DNA from: JAOPZW01 sp963788935
GTDB taxonomy: Bacteria; Actinomycetota; Thermoleophilia; Solirubrobacterales; Solirubrobacteraceae
Direction: 5' to 3'
Assembly: GCA_963788935.1 (NCBI GenBank)
Contig: CAWBIM010000016.1
Span: 620,001 to 684,000, forward strand
Length of the DNA: 64,000 nt
Of the stretch, positions 60,440 through 64,000 are shown piece by piece. The position numbers and the translations under genes are program-made. How positions within the stretch are numbered: the stretch's first letter is position 1; each line of letters opens with the position of its first letter. The notes under the pieces are model-generated. The model saw nothing but the letters and a program-made list of their open reading frames with translations, did not search any database and was not told the origin of the DNA.

Positions 60440-62001
60440 TTGTCAGAGCCATCCCTGCGCCTCGGGCAGCTGGTTGCGACGCTGGCGCTCGCGCAGGACA
60501 ACGCGTTCGGCCAGCCGCTCGAGTCGCAGCTGCGGTCGTGCCTGCTCGCCACCTGGATCTGCGAGGCCGCCGACTTCGACGACGAGCTGTGCGAGACCGT
60601 CTACTGGGTCGCGCTGCTGCGCTACATCGGCTGCACCGGCCACGCCCACGAGGTCGCGACGGTGTTCGGGGACGAGATCGCGATCCGCGCCCAGACGCTC
60701 GTCCACGACGCCGCCAACCCGGCCGAGGTCATGCGCGACGTGATGGCCTACGCGACCGCCGGCCGCAGCCCCGAGGAGCGCGACGAGGTCGTGCGGATGA
60801 TCCAGGAGACCGCGCGCGAGTGGGCGGTCTACAACTTCTCGTCGGGGTGCGAGGTGGCCGAGATGCTCGTGCAGCGCCTCGACCTCGCGCCGGCGGTCTC
60901 CGAGGCGCTGCGCTACACGTTCGAGCGCTGGAACGGGAATGGTTACCCGGACCACGTCGGCGGGCGAGGCGATCCCCGTCGCCATGCGCGTCGTGCACCT
61001 CAGCCACGACATGGAGGCGATCGGCCGCCTGTTCTCGCCGGACCACGCGCTTGAGGCGGCCGCGGACCGTCGCGACCGCACCTACGACCCGGCGCTCGCC
61101 GACCTGTTCGTCGAGCACGGTCGGGGGTTCTTCGACCGGTTGGCCGAGACCGAACCGTGGGACGCCGTCCTCGCCCTCGAGCCCGAGCCCCACCGGATGC
61201 TCACCGGCGCAGATCTTGATGACGCCCTGACGATCGTCGCCGACTTCATCGACCTCAAGTCGCCGTTCATGGGGGGCCACAGCCGGCGGTGCGCGGAGCT
61301 CGCGTGCGACGCGGCCCAGGTGCTCGGGCTCGACTCCGACGCGGTCGGCGGGGTTGCGCCGCGCCGCGCTGGTCCACGACTTCGGCACCACGGTCGTCCC
61401 GAACTCGATCTGGGACAAGCCCGGCCCGTTGACGCGCACGGAGTTCGACCGCGTCGAGCTCCACCCGCTGCTGACCGAGCAGATGCTCCGCCGCTCCCCG
61501 GCGCTGGCGGCCCTGAACCCGGTCGCGTGCGCGCACCACGAGAAGTGCGACGGCTCCGGCTACCACAAGCGCTCCCACGCCGACGGCGACGCGTTGGAGG
61601 CGTGCGTGTTGGCGGCGACGGAGGTCTACGTCGGCCTGACGGCCGAACGCGCCGACCGCCCGCCGTTTTCGGCTGACGAGGCCGCCGCCGAGCTCCGACG
61701 GCTGATGTCGGAGGGCGCGATCGAACAGCGCGCGGGCCGGGCGGTGCTGGTGGCCGCGGGCCACGGCGAACCGCGCGGCCCGGTGGGCAAGCGGGCCGAC
61801 AACCCGGGCGGGTTGACCCGCCGCGAGGTCGACGTGTTGCGGCTGGCGGCGAAGGGGTTGACGACGCGCGAGATCGCGGATCGGCTGTACGTGGCGCCGA
61901 AGACCGCCGACAGCCACATCCAGCACATCTACACGAAGATCGATGTGTCGACTCGAGCCGCGGCGGCGCTATGGGCGATGCAGCACGGGATGGTTCAGTG
62001 A
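60440..62001 (+). CDS. Tandem HD-GYP-like / LuxR-HTH regulator (frameshifts near 60968 and 61352)
   Basis: The start is TTG 60440 with GGGAG 9 nt upstream. The N-terminal half is a degenerate HD domain ending in a GYP-like block (FERWNGNGYPDHVGGEAIPVAMRVVHLSHDM). A second HD-GYP half follows (SRRCAELACDAAQVLGL, LVHDFGTTVVPNSIWDKPGPLT, HHEKCDGSGYHKR), and a LuxR-type HTH ends it (LTRREVDVLRLAAKGLTTREIADRLYVAPKTADSHIQHIYTKI). In the second half most HD-GYP metal ligands look present; in the first, HD is replaced by RY, so it is probably inactive. HD-GYP enzymes hydrolyse cyclic dinucleotides. Two one-base insertions, near 60968 and 61352, break the frame; the corrected length is about 520. It is divergent from the amide-binding protein gene. 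Confidence 0.8.
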
Positions 62002-62052
62002 GCCTGCTTCTGCGCGTCACATAGTCAGCAGACGCTGAGCGCGATGCACCAG

Positions 62053-62058
62053 TACTTT
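62053..62058 (+). promoter_or_regulatory. Putative -10 box (TACTTT) before the PLD-helicase gene
   Basis: TACTTT ends 8 nt before GTG 62067. There is no ribosome binding site. It fits the pattern of leaderless genes seen elsewhere in the window. Confidence 0.35.
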
Positions 62059-62066
62059 GCCTGACC

Positions 62067-64000
62067 GTGACCGATTTGACGGCGGGGCTGCGGGACGAGG
62101 TGCTGACGGCCGCGGCGCGGGACGCGCTGCGCGATCTGGACGACAGCCTCATCCATCGCAGCGAGCTCGAAGCGCCCGACGCGCCCGACCGTCTCGCCCG
62201 CCACCTCGCGGCAGTGGCCCAGCGCGTCCTTCGCCGTCTCAACGATCGCGCCGCCACGGCCGAGGACCAGGCACGCATCATCAACCGCGCGGTCGAACTT
62301 CTCGCCGCCGGCGAGGCCGATGAGCGAGACCTCCTCGCTCTGCCGCCCGATCTCCTGACGGGCATCTATGCCGCGCCCGTCGGACTGGGCGACCCGTACC
62401 TCCCGCCCCGTCCATCGATCCCGCTCTCCGCGAACGAACTGCTCGTCAACGGCCACGGGCAGCCCGCGATCGGTCAGCAGCTGCAGAGCGAATTGCCGAG
62501 TGCGGTCGGGGTCGATCTGCTCGTCAGCTTCGTGATCTGGAGCGGCGTGCGGACTCTGCTGGACGAGCTCAAGCACCTCGTCGAACGCGACGGCCGCTTG
62601 CGCGTCATCACAACGACGTACATGGGGGCAACCGAGCCCAAAGCGCTCACGGAACTTGTACGGGCCGGTGCTGAGGTGCGCGTCGCCTACGACGCGGATC
62701 GGACAAAGCTGCACGCCAAGGCGTGGCTGCTGCACCGACCGGGCGGCCTGACCACCGCGTTCCTCGGATCGTCGAACGTGTCCTTCACCGCGCTGCACCA
62801 GGGCCTCGAATGGAACGTGCGTCTCAGCGAGGGCGAAGCGGGATCGCTCGTTGACCGCATGCGCGCGACCTTCGAGTCGTACTGGGGTGACGACGCGTTT
62901 GAGCGCTACGACCCGGATCAGGACGCGGAGCGGCTCGAGGCGGCGCTCGGCCGGCAGCGGAACTCGAAGCGTCCGGCGATCGGCAGTGGGTACGTGCCGC
63001 TCGACGTCCATCCGCTCCACCACCAGGAGCGCCTGCTCGAGCAGTTGCAGGTCCAGCGTGACCGCCATGACCGCCACCGAAATCTGCTGGTGGCGGCGAC
63101 CGGAACCGGCAAGACCGTGATGGCAGCGCTGGACTACCGGCGCCTCCGCGCGCAGTACGGAACTGATCTGTCGCTGCTGTTCGTCGCGCACCGCCGACGG
63201 ATCCTCGATCAGAGTCGCGCGACGTTCGCAACGGTGCTGAAGGACCCGCATTTCGGCGAGCTGCTCGGCGACGGGGAACGCCCTCAGGGCGGGCGACACG
63301 TCTTCGCGATGGTGCAGTCGGTGCGCAACCAGGCGATCGAGGCGCTCTCCCCGGACGCCTACGACGTCGTGATCATCGACGAGGTCCACCACGCGGCGGC
63401 GCCGAGCTACCGGGCGCTGCTCGAGCACCTCCAGCCCAATGAGTTGCTCGGGTTGACCGCGACGCCCGAGCGCATGGACGGACAGGACATCACGCGGTGG
63501 TTCGGGAGTCGGACCGCTGCCGAGCTGCGCTTGTGGGAGGCGATCGAGGATCACCATCTCGCGCCCTTCCAGTACTTCGGCGTCTACGACGACGTCGATC
63601 TCTCGGCGCTCGAGTGGCGACGCGGCGGGTATCGCACCGAAGACCTGGACCGTCTCTACACCGGCGACGACGCCCGTGTTGTCCGCTTGCTCCGCGAGCT
63701 CGAGCGCGTCCTGCTCGACCCCCGCTCGATGCGCGCGTTGGGGTTCTGCGTGTCCGTCGCCCACGCGGAGTTCATGGCTCGGGCGTTCTCCGAGCGGGGG
63801 CTGCCCAGCGCCGCCTTGTCCGGCGAGACGGACACGGTGGAGCGGGAACGCGTCCTTCGGCTCCTCGAACGCGGTGATCTGCGGTGCGTCTTCAGCGTCG
63901 ATGTCCTCGGCGAAGGCGTCGACGTCCCATCCGTGGACACAGTCCTTCTGCTTCGCCCGACACAGTCCGCGGCGGTTCTGACCCAACAGATCGGCCGGGG
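62067..64000 (+). CDS. PLD-nuclease/superfamily II helicase protein (3' truncated by window)
   Basis: The frame is open from GTG 62067 to the end of the window (644 codons) and continues beyond it. Order of domains: a helical N-terminus (about 1-120); a phospholipase-D-like nuclease domain with one HxK motif (KLHAKAWLL near residue 217, then FLGSSNVSFTAL); and a helicase of the DEAD/DEAH/ResIII type with P-loop AATGTGKTVMAAL near 347, IIDEVHHAA near 438, GLTATPERMDG near 462 and the C-terminal lobe FSVDVLGEGVDVPSVDT...QQIGRG. This layout is that of the DUF3427-type PLD-helicases, found in DNA repair and anti-phage contexts. It is clearly less GC-rich (about 65% by eye) and uses codons such as AAA, GTA, TTG and GGA that are rare elsewhere in the window, which suggests acquisition by transfer. 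Confidence 0.85.
   Translation, partial: MTDLTAGLRDEVLTAAARDALRDLDDSLIHRSELEAPDAPDRLARHLAAVAQRVLRRLNDRAATAEDQARIINRAVELLAAGEADERDLLALPPDLLTGIYAAPVGLGDPYLPPRPSIPLSANELLVNGHGQPAIGQQLQSELPSAVGVDLLVSFVIWSGVRTLLDELKHLVERDGRLRVITTTYMGATEPKALTELVRAGAEVRVAYDADRTKLHAKAWLLHRPGGLTTAFLGSSNVSFTALHQGLEWNVRLSEGEAGSLVDRMRATFESYWGDDAFERYDPDQDAERLEAALGRQRNSKRPAIGSGYVPLDVHPLHHQERLLEQLQVQRDRHDRHRNLLVAATGTGKTVMAALDYRRLRAQYGTDLSLLFVAHRRRILDQSRATFATVLKDPHFGELLGDGERPQGGRHVFAMVQSVRNQAIEALSPDAYDVVIIDEVHHAAAPSYRALLEHLQPNELLGLTATPERMDGQDITRWFGSRTAAELRLWEAIEDHHLAPFQYFGVYDDVDLSALEWRRGGYRTEDLDRLYTGDDARVVRLLRELERVLLDPRSMRALGFCVSVAHAEFMARAFSERGLPSAALSGETDTVERERVLRLLERGDLRCVFSVDVLGEGVDVPSVDTVLLLRPTQSAAVLTQQIGR

Noticed and set aside
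3847..62001. Programmed ribosomal frameshifting as an explanation for the broken genes
   Set aside because: No slippery heptamers or conserved downstream structures were seen, the sites differ in sequence, and the shifts affect unrelated genes including two or more in one protein. Sequencing insertions explain them better.
62025..63986. Long minus-strand open frame (653 codons) at the right end
   Set aside because: It is antisense to the PLD-helicase, whose motifs (HxK, GTGKT, DEVHH, TATPER) are all on the plus strand.
1..64000. tRNA, rRNA, CRISPR array, insertion sequence, prophage or attachment site
   Set aside because: Looked for GTTCGA-type T-loops, regularly spaced repeats, transposase/integrase motifs and paired flanking repeats; none was found. 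The only repeats are the short ones listed.

Overview
The window is very GC-rich (most coding lines look like about 75% G+C or more by eye). Codons almost always end in G or C, genes are tightly packed and often overlap, and many starts are GTG or TTG. The gene content (DUF559-type proteins, LAL-type LuxR regulators, PadR/TetR/LacI regulators, DtxR-type iron box, secreted GH39/GH79-like proteins, DUF2630, DUF4242) points to an actinomycete-type bacterium. Solirubrobacterales/Thermoleophilia is my best guess, made without a database search. No rRNA, tRNA, CRISPR array, transposase or phage structural gene was seen.

Layout. 0-6.2 kb: end of a DUF559-type protein, a membrane-anchored molybdopterin oxidoreductase, an RsgA-like GTPase that lacks its zinc domain, YbaK deacylase and a secreted GH3 beta-glucosidase. 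6.2-16 kb: secreted S53 protease, a TetR-aminotransferase-TPP decarboxylase operon with ATGA overlaps, NAD kinase, Tyr phosphatase, DUF1272 protein, polysaccharide deacetylase-like hydrolase and a COG0523 GTPase. 16-28 kb: a gap with a 21-bp direct repeat, a penicillin-binding protein, an APC permease next to a cNMP/CBS/DUF294 protein, amidase, a large secreted double glycosidase, a phasin-like protein and a PAP2 protein. 28-37.5 kb: remnants of two dehydrogenases around an MBL hydrolase and a LigI-like amidohydrolase, a KAS III fusion protein, homocysteine methyltransferase and secreted proteins.

37.6-50.9 kb looks like one catabolic island. It holds a NitT/TauT-type ABC importer, two tandem pairs of ACMSD-superfamily amidohydrolases around a Rieske ferredoxin-like protein, a fluoroacetate-dehalogenase-type hydrolase, a kynureninase, a D-tartrate dehydratase, and a LacI repressor with a triple operator in front of a cupin gene. 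I cannot name the substrate. 51-62 kb: iron-box lipoprotein, aminobutyraldehyde dehydrogenase, a PadR/MFS efflux pair, a LAL regulator, an amide/urea-binding protein without a signal peptide, and a divergent double HD-GYP/LuxR regulator. 62-64 kb: a compositionally distinct PLD-nuclease/helicase gene runs off the window.

Important caveat: about twenty genes are broken by single-base frameshifts, and nearly all behave like one-base insertions spread evenly over unrelated genes. This looks like residual sequencing error rather than biology. Such genes are annotated as one CDS over their full span with the shift position given. Two or three places (rsgA, the 28.2-29.3 kb region) show larger internal losses that may be real or may be assembly collapse.
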